From contig CAZOGK010000015.1 of assembly GCA_964579295.1 (NCBI GenBank), positions 1-64,000 of the forward strand: a stretch of DNA of 64,000 nt, in the 5' to 3' direction. The translations under genes were made by a program, and so were the position numbers. The stretch comes from JAAYYY01 sp964579295. GTDB taxonomy: Bacteria > Chloroflexota > Anaerolineae > Promineifilales > Promineifilaceae. Of this stretch, positions 1 to 6,567 are shown in pieces (position 1 is the stretch's first letter; every line of letters starts with the position of its first letter). The notes under the pieces are model-generated. The model was not told the origin of the DNA. It ran no database searches and saw only the letters and a program-made list of their open reading frames with translations.

Positions 1-1737
1 GCGGCTGATCTGGTCGCCGTAGTTGGGGATGTCGATGGCGGGGCGGCCCATGACGCGGCGGTCGAAGAAGAACTCAGCCAGCCGCTGCTTGCTGCGATCC
101 TCTTTCTTGTAGACCTCCCAGGCGGCTTCCACGCCCATGCACGCGACGTAGTAGAGGTCGGTCAGCCGATCCATGAGCGGGCGGAAGGGGACGGAGGCGC
201 TCAGCTCGTCCATGGAAAGCAGGGCATCGAGCTGCTCGCGGATGGTGGAGAGCGCTTCCAGTCCTTCGCGCTTGAGGCGGTTGAAGGGCAGCGGCGTGAG
301 CATCTCCGCGAGCAGGGCAAAGAAGGGCTCGTGGATGCGGTAGCGGCGCATGTCGCGCTGCACCTGGGCGAGCAGGACGTTGTGCGCGCCTTCCCAGTTC
401 TCGTAGACGACGTTGTCGCGCAGCAGGCGCGGCAGCACGGAGAAATCTTCGACGGCGCCGTTCCCGCCGAGGATCTCGATACCCTGCTGGATGACCTCAT
501 GGGCAAGGAGGGAGGCGCGGTATTTGTTGAGGTTGAGGGCCATGCGCAGGAAGGCGCCGGTGGCGGCGTCGTCCTTCTTGCCCGTCTCAATCTCGTCCAC
601 GGTGCGCACGATGCGCAGGCTGCCGGAGAGGATGGCCGTGCTGTCGGCGCGCATCCTGGCCAGGGTGTCCTGTACCAGCGGGAAGTGGATGATGGGCTGG
701 CCGAAGGCGCTGCGGTAGCGGGCGTAGCTACGGGCGACGAGGTAGGCGCGGCGGGCGTTGGCGGCGGTGCCCACGCCATTAAAGATGCGCGAGGTGTTGA
801 TGACGTAGACCATCATATTGCGGAAGCCGCGGTCCAGGTCGCCAAGCTGGTAGGCGAGCGTGTCGCGAAACTCGACCTCGCCGGTAGCCAGGGAGCGGGT
901 GCCGAGCTTGTCTTTGAGGCGGCGGATGTAGACGCTGTTGAGGCGGCCGTCCTCAAGGCGGCGGGGCACGAGGAAGAGGCCCAGGCCATAGGTGCCATCG
1001 CCCTGCCCTGGCACGCGCGCCGTCACCAGGGCCAGGTCGGCGGTCACGTTGGAGGTGAACCATTTCTCGCCGTTGAGCAGCCAGGTGCCTTCGGCGGCGG
1101 GGTCGAGCGGCGTGGCAATGGTGGCGTTGGCGCCGACGTCGGAGCCGCCCTGGATTTCGGTGAGGAACTGGGCGCCGGTGTAATTCTGCTGGTAGTCGGG
1201 ATTGAGCAGGCGCGGCAGGTAGCGCGCCTTGAGCGCCGGCGTGCCCTCGGCCTGCAGCACCTTGATAAGGCCGGCGGTCATCGCCAGCGGGCAGTTGTGG
1301 CCGGCCTCGCCATTGAGCGAGGAGAGGTAAAAGAGGGCCAGGCTGAGGAGGTTGTTGCCCGGCTCGGCGTAGACGGACATGACGCCGGAGGCATAGATAG
1401 CGCGGCCGGCCTCGTGATAACTGGGATGGTAATCGACCTCGGAGACGCCGCGGCCGATCCAGTCGTAGAGCTGGAGGCGGGGCAGGTTTTCGGCGGCGTT
1501 GGAAATTCGGGCGGCCAGGTCGACAACGGTGGCAGAGACGCGGCCAAAGTCGTAGAGGCGGGGCAGATGCTGGCGATAGCGCTCCTCACCCCAGTAGAAC
1601 TCCAGCAGCCGCTGCAGGTTGCGGTCGGCGACGAGGAAATTGTCGGGCTGGGCCGCCTGCCACTCCTCAAGACGGCGGCGGGCGGCATCGATGGCGGCGA
1701 AGTCCGGTTCGTCGGGGGTCAGCGGGGCGTAACTCAT
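1..1737 (-). CDS. AidB-like acyl-CoA dehydrogenase (3' end outside window)
   Basis: The frame opens at ATG 1737 (protein starts MSYAPLTPDEPDF) behind a GGAGGAACG ribosome site and stays open to base 1, so the C-terminus is missing after about 579 residues. The sequence has acyl-CoA dehydrogenase features: TEIQGGSDVGANAT and GEKWFTSN in the middle beta domain, then helical segments containing RSAFGQPI and IEILGGNGAVEDF. The long N-terminal part, the GGSDVGAN motif and a length above 540 residues resemble the AidB branch of the family (DNA-alkylation-response flavoprotein/isovaleryl-CoA dehydrogenase-like) more than short-chain enzymes. The expected role is FAD-dependent alpha,beta-dehydrogenation of an acyl-CoA, but the substrate is unknown and AidB members may have little such activity. 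It begins 28 bases after selA ends, so it may be the last gene of that transcript. Confidence 0.8.
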   Translation of the reverse strand, partial: MSYAPLTPDEPDFAAIDAARRRLEEWQAAQPDNFLVADRNLQRLLEFYWGEERYRQHLPRLYDFGRVSATVVDLAARISNAAENLPRLQLYDWIGRGVSEVDYHPSYHEAGRAIYASGVMSVYAEPGNNLLSLALFYLSSLNGEAGHNCPLAMTAGLIKVLQAEGTPALKARYLPRLLNPDYQQNYTGAQFLTEIQGGSDVGANATIATPLDPAAEGTWLLNGEKWFTSNVTADLALVTARVPGQGDGTYGLGLFLVPRRLEDGRLNSVYIRRLKDKLGTRSLATGEVEFRDTLAYQLGDLDRGFRNMMVYVINTSRIFNGVGTAANARRAYLVARSYARYRSAFGQPIIHFPLVQDTLARMRADSTAILSGSLRIVRTVDEIETGKKDDAATGAFLRMALNLNKYRASLLAHEVIQQGIEILGGNGAVEDFSVLPRLLRDNVVYENWEGAHNVLLAQVQRDMRRYRIHEPFFALLAEMLTPLPFNRLKREGLEALSTIREQLDALLSMDELSASVPFRPLMDRLTDLYYVACMGVEAAWEVYKKEDRSKQRLAEFFFDRRVMGRPAIDIPNYGDQISR

Positions 1738-1765
1738 CGTTCCTCCAGTGTTGGGCGTGATAGGC

Positions 1766-3190
1766 TCAGGGATAGAGCGTATCGGCGAGACGGCGCAGGG
1801 CAGCGAGCAGAGGCGCCTCCTCGCCGGGTAAGACAGTTCGGGGATCCAGCAGCAGCCGGTCGCCGGCGACGCGGGCGATGACGGGCGGCTGGGCGCGGGT
1901 GCGCAGGGCGGCCGCGAGCTGGTGCGGCGCGGGATGGTCGACGGCGACGAGGGTGGTGGGCAGGGTCGCGCCGGGAAGGCTGCCGCCGCCCACGGTAGAC
2001 TCGCCGGGCTGGACAGTGGCCGCCAGACCGGCGTCACGCAGGGCAGCGGCCCAGCTTTCCGCCGTCGCGGCCAGCTCCGGCGCCGGGCGAGCAATCATGC
2101 GCCAGACCGGGATATGCTCGGGCGCGCGTCCGGTGAGGTAGGGGACGAGGGTGGCGGAGAGGGCGGCGAGGCAGAGCTTGTCGGGCCGCATAGCGCGGGC
2201 CAGGGGATGGCGCGCCACGGCGCCGACGAGCTGGCGCGAGCCGGCGAGAATGCCTGCCTGGGGCCCGCCGAGCAGCTTATCGCCGCTAAAAGCGACGAGG
2301 TCGGCGCCGGCGGCCAGCGCGTCCTGGACGAGCGGCTCGGGGTCCAGGCCGTAGGCGGCGGTGTCCAGCAGGGCGCCGCTGCCCTGGTCGTAGAGCAGCA
2401 GCAGCCCATGCTCGCGGGCGAGCGCCGCCAGGGAGCCCAGAGAGGGCGCGCCAGTAAAGCCGATCATCTTGAAGTTGGCGTGGTGGGCGACGAAAATGGC
2501 TGCCGTGTCGGGGGTGATGGCCCGGGCGTAGTCGTGCAGGTGGGTACGGTTGGTCGTGCCTACCTCGACGAGACGGGCGCCGGATTGGGCCATGACGTCG
2601 GGCACGCGAAAGCCGCCGCCAATCTCGACGAGCTGGCCGCGGCTGATGATGACCTCGCGCCCCTGGCAGAGCGCGGTGAGCATGAGCAGCACGGCGGCGG
2701 CGTTGTTGTTGACGACAAAGGCGGCCGCGGCGCCGGTGAGGCGGGTCAGCAGCGATTGGGCATGGTGGGAGCGCGAGCCGCGCTCGCCGGCCGGCAGGTC
2801 GTATTCGAGCGCGCTGTAGCCGGCGGCCGCCTGGGCGACGGCGGCCTGGGCCGCAGCCGAAAGGGGAGCGCGGCCGAGATTGGTATGGACGATAACGCCG
2901 GTGGCATTGATGACGGGCGGCAGCGTGGGGGCCACCAGATCCTCCAGCCAGGAGGCAGCCCAGGCGAGGGCCTGCTGCTGCAGGGCCTGCTGCTGCAGGG
3001 CAGGCTCGGCAGCGGCGGGCGGCTGCTGCTCGGCGAGCAGCGACTGGCGCAGCTGCGCGACAGCCTGGCGCAGGGCGACGACGGTCAGGGCATGGCCGTA
3101 CTCAGCGGCCAGGGCCTGGGCTGCTTCGGCCTGGAGCAGGCGGTCGACGGCGGGAAGCTGGCGCAGGCGCGGGTGGCCGGCGGCGGTCAT
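1766..3190 (-). CDS. selA: L-seryl-tRNA(Sec) selenium transferase
   Basis: This PLP enzyme converts seryl-tRNA(Sec) to selenocysteyl-tRNA(Sec) using selenophosphate. From ATG 3190 the protein is 474 residues, the usual SelA length. An upstream in-frame ATG at 3340 is rejected because it would read through the preceding gene and adds a low-complexity Arg/Ala tail. Visible motifs are NATGVIVHTNLGRAPLS, the PLP lysine in FSGDKLLGGPQAG (about K305), LYDQGSGAL and the C-terminal VDHPAPHQLAAALR region. The start overlaps the stop of the upstream membrane protein by one base (TGATG), which indicates translational coupling. An in-frame 15-bp duplication near the N-terminus gives a repeated LQQQA. selB, selD and tRNA-Sec are not in the window. 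Confidence 0.93.
   Translation of the reverse strand: MTAAGHPRLRQLPAVDRLLQAEAAQALAAEYGHALTVVALRQAVAQLRQSLLAEQQPPAAAEPALQQQALQQQALAWAASWLEDLVAPTLPPVINATGVIVHTNLGRAPLSAAAQAAVAQAAAGYSALEYDLPAGERGSRSHHAQSLLTRLTGAAAAFVVNNNAAAVLLMLTALCQGREVIISRGQLVEIGGGFRVPDVMAQSGARLVEVGTTNRTHLHDYARAITPDTAAIFVAHHANFKMIGFTGAPSLGSLAALAREHGLLLLYDQGSGALLDTAAYGLDPEPLVQDALAAGADLVAFSGDKLLGGPQAGILAGSRQLVGAVARHPLARAMRPDKLCLAALSATLVPYLTGRAPEHIPVWRMIARPAPELAATAESWAAALRDAGLAATVQPGESTVGGGSLPGATLPTTLVAVDHPAPHQLAAALRTRAQPPVIARVAGDRLLLDPRTVLPGEEAPLLAALRRLADTLYP
2970..2999. repeat. Two perfect 15-bp tandem copies inside selA
   Basis: The unit GGCCTGCTGCTGCAG occurs twice back to back at 2970-2984 and 2985-2999. It encodes a duplicated Leu-Gln-Gln-Gln-Ala in a helical N-terminal part of SelA. 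The repeat keeps frame, so copy-number change would not disrupt the gene. Confidence 0.85.
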
Positions 3191-3672
3191 CAGGTCGGGC
3201 TCCCCTGCTCGGCGCGGTGGCGCACCTGCAGCAGCAGCTCGAACATGAGCAGCACGGCGGCGACGAGGGCGGCGATGGCGATGCCCAGGGTGCGGTTCAT
3301 CTGCAGCCAGGCACAAAAGGCGAACCAGAGGCCCACCCACATCGACTGGCGCAGGACGACGAGCGCCTGCGGCGGCTGGTCGCCGGCCACAAGGCGCCGG
3401 TTGAGCAGGTAGACAAGAGGGCAGACGAGGCCGGTAACGGCGACCATGAGGCTGGCCAGGAAGGCAGCGACGATTTCCGGGTTGGCGGAGTCGAGCAGCA
3501 GCGGCGCGTCGGCCGTGCCCAGCGCCGCGGCGCGCACCAGATCGAGGCGGGTGACGTCGATAGGCCAGAAATTGTTGACGATATGATTTAGCGCCAACAG
3601 GCCCAGAGCCAAGAGGCCGAGACCGGCCAGCAAGAAGGGAAGCAGACCGAAGCGATGCCAGATTCTAGTCAT
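3190..3672 (-). CDS. Small four-helix membrane protein, unknown function
   Basis: The 160-residue protein has about four hydrophobic segments: near residues 10-30 (FLLAGLGLLALGLLAL), 67-90 (AFLASLMVAVTGLVCPLVYLL), 110-125 and 128-146. It ends in a polar tail. I do not recognise a named family. The ATG at 3672 lies six bases after a TATAAT box, so translation is probably leaderless. Its TGA overlaps the selA start by one base, so the two genes should be co-translated. That linkage hints at a role with selenium handling or simply shared expression, and nothing in the protein itself shows a selenium-binding motif. Confidence 0.7.
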   Translation of the reverse strand: MTRIWHRFGLLPFLLAGLGLLALGLLALNHIVNNFWPIDVTRLDLVRAAALGTADAPLLLDSANPEIVAAFLASLMVAVTGLVCPLVYLLNRRLVAGDQPPQALVVLRQSMWVGLWFAFCAWLQMNRTLGIAIAALVAAVLLMFELLLQVRHRAEQGSPT

Positions 3673-3678
3673 AACCAG

Positions 3679-3687
3679 ATTATAGCA
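3679..3687 (-). promoter_or_regulatory. Extended -10 promoter, leaderless start for the gene at 3672
   Basis: On the minus strand the sequence TGC-TATAAT ends at 3679 and is followed by six bases (CTGGTT) and then the ATG at 3672. The normal distance from -10 to transcription start would place +1 on the A of the ATG. No convincing -35 is visible, consistent with an extended -10 promoter. It would drive the membrane protein-selA-acyl-CoA dehydrogenase string. Confidence 0.65.
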
Positions 3688-3736
3688 GAGAAGGCCGGCC
3701 AGTGGGGGCGCAGGAAGCGGCTAACTATGGCCGAAC

Positions 3737-4165
3737 TCAGTTGGCGCCGGGCTGCGCGGCGAGGCTCCAGAGCAGGTGGAGCAAGGCCGAGCCGTAGGCG
3801 TCGGCAGCGTCGGCGGCGTCGAAGGCAATCTGCTCCGAGGCGCGGGTGATCTCACAGCGAAAGCCGGCGGGCACGGTGCGCAGGGTGAAGGCAGCGCCGT
3901 GATCGTGCAGCAGCTCGCGCAGCTGGGCCTCGCTGGGAATCCAGACCGCTTCCGATTGCAGCACGTAATCGAGGGCCCACTCGGCGGTGCCGTGGAAAGT
4001 AACCATGGGCGAGCCGCGGAAGATCTCGATGTAGGACAGAACGTCGGTGAGGACGAAGGGCGTATCGTCAAGGCCGCGATCGGGGACGACGAAAACGTCG
4101 AGGTTGCGCGGCGTCCAGCTCAGCCCCGCGTTTTTTAGCTGTTTGGCCAAGGCCAGCGATAACAT
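3737..4165 (-). CDS. Hypothetical protein, conserved-looking, unknown fold
   Basis: ATG 4165 is chosen because AGGAGAG lies at good distance upstream. The longer frame to 4240 overlaps the zincin gene and is not supported. The 142-residue product starts MLSLALAKQLKNAGLSW and contains DVFVVPDRGLDDTPFVL and ITRASEQIAFDAADAADAYG. It has no signal peptide or membrane helix. The Leu-Ala-Lys-Leu-Lys-Gly-Leu-Trp start and the PDRGLDDTPF segment look like a small cytoplasmic family, but I cannot assign a function. It lies 31 bases after the zincin gene and is probably co-transcribed with it. Confidence 0.65.
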   Translation of the reverse strand: MLSLALAKQLKNAGLSWTPRNLDVFVVPDRGLDDTPFVLTDVLSYIEIFRGSPMVTFHGTAEWALDYVLQSEAVWIPSEAQLRELLHDHGAAFTLRTVPAGFRCEITRASEQIAFDAADAADAYGSALLHLLWSLAAQPGAN

Positions 4166-4196
4166 GGCGTCTCTCCTGAAGGCAGCGGCGAACAGG

Positions 4197-4571
4197 TCAG
4201 TAAGCGCCCAGCTCGCGCAGGCGATCGTCGCTAATGCCAAAATGGTGAGCGATCTCGTGGATGACAGTGCGGCGCACCTGCTCGCGGACGGCGTCGGGGT
4301 CCTGCCCGGCAGCGGCCTCTATGGGCCCCTGAAAGAGGGTGATGGTGTCAGGCGGGACCAGGTTGTAGCCCTGGGTGCGCTCGGTGAGGGGGATGCCGTG
4401 ATAGAGGCCGAGGAGGGTGAAGCCGCGCGGCAGCCCGGCCGCGGCCAGGTCGGCGCGGGTGGGCCAGCCGCGCACCAGCACTTCCACGTTCTGCATCCGA
4501 TCCTGGAAGAAGGGCGGCAGCTCATCCAACGCCTCGGCGATGAGCTGCTCAAAGGTGGCGGCATCGAGCAT
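4197..4571 (-). CDS. Zincin-like metallopeptidase family protein
   Basis: From ATG 4571 the product has 124 residues. The signature is VIHEIAHHFGISDDRLRELG at the C-terminus, an HExxH zinc site with a third ligand candidate just downstream, typical of the small PF06262-type zincins. The body contains DELPPFFQDRMQNVEVLV and GLYHGIPLTER, also usual for that family. These proteins are presumed cytoplasmic metalloproteases whose substrates are unknown. The ATG overlaps by one base the TGA of a 24-codon leaderless reading frame, and a GGAGG lies about eight bases upstream inside that frame, so initiation can be by coupling or directly. Confidence 0.85.
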   Translation of the reverse strand: MLDAATFEQLIAEALDELPPFFQDRMQNVEVLVRGWPTRADLAAAGLPRGFTLLGLYHGIPLTERTQGYNLVPPDTITLFQGPIEAAAGQDPDAVREQVRRTVIHEIAHHFGISDDRLRELGAY

Positions 4572-4645
4572 CAGAGGCTGCCTCCGGCACAACGAGCAGC
4601 GCCGGCCGGAGGGGGTAGCGGGGATAGCAGAGTTTGGCGCGGCAT
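4571..4645 (-). CDS. Putative 24-residue leaderless leader peptide
   Basis: ATG 4645 begins exactly six bases after TATAAT (4657-4652) and opens a 24-codon frame (MPRQTLLSPLPPPAG, then AARCAGGSL). Its TGA overlaps the zincin ATG as TGATG. The peptide is rich in Pro, Ala and Gly and has one Cys. It may be a regulatory leader (the run PLPPPAG could slow ribosomes) or only a coupling device. No homology is claimed. The geometry of promoter and overlap is the only support. Confidence 0.45.
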   Translation of the reverse strand: MPRQTLLSPLPPPAGAARCAGGSL

Positions 4646-4651
4646 AGAGAG

Positions 4652-4657
4652 ATTATA
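4652..4657 (-). promoter_or_regulatory. -10 box TATAAT for the leader peptide/zincin unit
   Basis: TATAAT on the minus strand (4657-4652) is followed by CTCTCT and ATG 4645. The spacing predicts a leaderless transcript. It lies just outside the hairpin that ends the FKBP lipoprotein gene, so the transcription units are cleanly separated. A -35 element is not obvious. Confidence 0.6.
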
Positions 4658-4696
4658 TCCGCCGCGCGCCAGGGGGAAAGGTCAGATGGAGAGGAA

Positions 4697-4728
4697 GGGC
4701 GGCGGCGTCCAGTGTGGCGCCGCCGCCC
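4697..4728 (-). terminator. Hairpin terminator after the FKBP lipoprotein gene
   Basis: A perfect 11-bp GC stem (4697-4707 paired with 4718-4728) with a 10-base loop lies 16 bases past the stop codon. On the minus strand it is followed by TTCCTCTCC, a weak pyrimidine tract. It is a good fold, with moderate termination strength expected. Confidence 0.6.
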
Positions 4729-4743
4729 TCTAGAAGATCCGGC

Positions 4744-6030
4744 TTACTGCGGAACGGCGACTGTCGAGATAAGCTCGATGAGCCAGATGAGCGTGGCGTT
4801 GGGCGGGATGACGTTGCCAGCGCCGGCCTCGCCGAAGCCCAGCTCCGGCGGGACGATGACCTGGCGCACGCCGCCAACGCGCATCCCTTCCAGACCCTCA
4901 TTCCAGCCGGGCAAGGCCTGCGCATTGCCGAGCGGAAGCTGCAGCGGTTCGCCCTGCTCATAGCTGCTGAAGAAGCTCGTGCCATCGTCGGCCAGCCAAC
5001 CGGTTACGTGGAAGGCGACGTTATCGCCCTCTGCTACAGGCTGGCCGCTGCCTTCTTCGATCTCGGCAATCTGGAAGCCGGCCTCGTCGGTCTCGTAGGC
5101 ATCCTCGTCGAGGTCAAACGGCTCGGCCGGCGGCGGCGGCAGCAGCTCGACCAGCTCCATGAGAAAGATAAGGGTCGAGTCAGGCGGGATGACGCCCAGG
5201 TCTTCTTCGCCAAAGGCCAGGTCGGGCGGAATGACGAATTGCGATTGGCCGCCGACGCGCATGGTCAGCAGCGCTTCGCTGAGGCCCTCTGGCAGCTGCT
5301 CGGAACCGATGGTGAGCAGCACGGGGTCGCCGGCGTCGAGGCTGCTTTCGAGGCGGGTGCCATCGCTGAGCCAGTACGTGAAGTGGACGCGGACTGGCTG
5401 TCCATCCACCGGCATCTCGCCTTCCCCTTCTTCAATGACGGCATATTGCAGGCCCGACTCGGTCGTTTCGTAGTCGGCGTCGGCGACATCCACTGGCTCG
5501 TCCGGGCCGCCTTCCAGAATCTCTACCAGCTCGACTTCAAAGTAGAGGGTGGCATTGGGGGGAATGGCGCCGCCGGAGCCGGTGGCGCCGTAGCCGAGGT
5601 CGGGCGGAATGACCAGCAGGGCGCGGCTGCCTTCGCTGAGCAGGGCGATGCCTTCATCCCAGCCGCGGATGACAGCGCCCTGCCCGAGGGGGAAGCGAAA
5701 GGCGTCGCGGCCCTCGGAGCTATCGAAGACGGTGCCGTCGCCAAGCAGGCCGCGATAGTGAACGCGGACGACATCGCCCGGCTGAGCCTGCTCGCCCGGC
5801 CCTTCTTCGAGGATGGCGACCTGGAGGCCGCTGGCGGTCGTCTCGTAGTCGGCGCCGGCAAAGTCGGCGGGCGGGCCCACATCCACTGTCCCGGCGTCAA
5901 CCGTTTCGGCGTCGTCGACGATGGGTGTGGCGGCCAGGGGGGTACCGCTTTCCTCCGGGGGCACGTCGGCCGGGCCGCAGGCAGCCAGCATCAATAAGAG
6001 CGCAGAAAGCGCAAGCAGGTAACGCAGCAT
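4744..6030 (-). CDS. Lipoprotein with three tandem FKBP-type peptidyl-prolyl isomerase domains
   Basis: The 428-residue protein starts with a lipoprotein signal (hydrophobic core then LAAC, lipidated Cys 18), so it should sit on the outer face of the membrane. Three FKBP domains follow at about residues 63-175, 185-290 and 300-425, each opening with a TxxSGLQ/AGFQ-like strand and ending in an IPPNATL/IPPDSTL strand. Domain 1 keeps the classical active-site residues (VFDSSEG, VIRGWDEG, LGYGATGSG). Domain 2 has lost the pocket Trp (LPEGLSEAL) and Tyr (LAFGEED). Domain 3 keeps Trp (LPGWNEG) but has Phe for Tyr. It probably folds or chaperones exported proteins, with domain 1 the likely catalyst. 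AAAGGAGAG precedes the ATG. Confidence 0.9.
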   Translation of the reverse strand: MLRYLLALSALLLMLAACGPADVPPEESGTPLAATPIVDDAETVDAGTVDVGPPADFAGADYETTASGLQVAILEEGPGEQAQPGDVVRVHYRGLLGDGTVFDSSEGRDAFRFPLGQGAVIRGWDEGIALLSEGSRALLVIPPDLGYGATGSGGAIPPNATLYFEVELVEILEGGPDEPVDVADADYETTESGLQYAVIEEGEGEMPVDGQPVRVHFTYWLSDGTRLESSLDAGDPVLLTIGSEQLPEGLSEALLTMRVGGQSQFVIPPDLAFGEEDLGVIPPDSTLIFLMELVELLPPPPAEPFDLDEDAYETDEAGFQIAEIEEGSGQPVAEGDNVAFHVTGWLADDGTSFFSSYEQGEPLQLPLGNAQALPGWNEGLEGMRVGGVRQVIVPPELGFGEAGAGNVIPPNATLIWLIELISTVAVPQ

Positions 6031-6180
6031 CGAACTCTCCTTTTAACAGAAAACCCCGGGAAGCTGGCCAACTTCAACGCCCAGCCAAACGAAGGTCGCG
6101 AAGCGCGGTCGGCAACACGCGGTCCGCACACTGCAGCGCGAGCCACAGCAACGGCAAAAAAGCGCCGGCAGCTTACCGGC

Positions 6181-6197
6181 GTCAGCCTGACAGTATA
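6181..6197 (-). promoter_or_regulatory. Probable promoter with palindrome upstream of FKBP gene
   Basis: TATACT on the minus strand (6197-6192) is immediately followed by the 11-bp palindrome GTCAGCCTGAC (6191-6181). It lies about 150 bases upstream of the FKBP start. No good -35 was found. The palindrome would overlap the transcription start and could be an operator. Confidence is low. Confidence 0.35.
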
Positions 6198-6245
6198 ACG
6201 AGGCGGGCGCAAATGATCACATCTTGCGCCCGGTTCTCACAAGAA

Positions 6246-6329
6246 TCAAAGATTAAGTGAGAGGAGGTGGAGCGGCAGGGTCGAGACGATTGCGAGGGTA
6301 ATGGCTATAGCGAGGGTCAGGAAGAGCTG
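6246..6329 (-). pseudogene. Possible remnant: hydrophobic C-terminal peptide
   Basis: The stretch 6031-6567 has no normal gene. Here a short minus-strand frame bounded by stops (TAG at 6332-6330, TGA at 6248-6246) codes for about 27 residues, nearly all hydrophobic (LFLTLAIAITLAIVS then TLPLHLL). It looks like the last transmembrane helix of a lost membrane protein. No start codon or ribosome site is present. It could be chance. Confidence 0.25.
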
Positions 6330-6364
6330 CTACGCACTAGGGAATCGGGCGACGCAACTGCCCA

Positions 6365-6502
6365 TCAAGGCGATGCTGGCTCCGGGTCAGACAACGGCTG
6401 CAATGACTGAGCCAGCGCCTGCAGCCGTTCGAGGGGCCAGATAGCGCCGGACAGCTGTAGATTGTAGGCGATACCCTCTTCCGTCCAGCTCAGGGCTGTC
6501 AT
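6365..6502 (-). pseudogene. Possible remnant: C-terminus of a DUF4367-like lipoprotein
   Basis: A 45-codon minus-strand frame (ATG 6502, TGA 6367-6365) encodes TALSWTEEGIAYNLQLSG and then IWPLERLQALAQSL. That pattern (Leu-x-Trp-x-Glu-x-Gly-Ile-x-Tyr, then Leu-Glu-x-Leu-x-x-Ala-x-Ser-Leu) resembles the end of DUF4367/OmL-carrier-like extracytoplasmic domains. A TAA in the same frame sits just upstream (TAAAGCGGCTTC), and the upstream bases read sensibly only in another frame. The simplest reading is a decayed gene tail. The remaining bases of 6031-6567 show nothing else I can support. Confidence 0.35.
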
Positions 6503-6567
6503 GCCTCGCAGCGTGTTGAAGCCGCTTTAGCTCCTCGCGCGCAGGGTAGCGAACAAGCGATTGCAGC

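Noticed and set aside
331..1881. Long open frame on the plus strand opposite the AidB-like gene
   Set aside because: It is a GC-rich antisense shadow, with no family motifs, no ribosome site and Gly/Val/Ala-rich composition, while the minus strand reads as a clear acyl-CoA dehydrogenase.
1922..3412. 496-codon plus-strand frame opposite selA
   Set aside because: Shadow of selA: the reading is Gly/Arg-rich, without recognisable domain, and crosses the selA/membrane-protein junction.
4714..5997. 427-codon plus-strand frame opposite the FKBP lipoprotein
   Set aside because: Its length mirrors the FKBP gene. It has no start site and the minus strand has three clear FKBP domains.
6302..6460. Small plus-strand frame starting MAIARVRKS in the 6.0-6.6 kb gap
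   Set aside because: The ribosome-like GAGGAGGT is too far from the ATG, composition is random-like, and the opposite strand gives more protein-like remnants.
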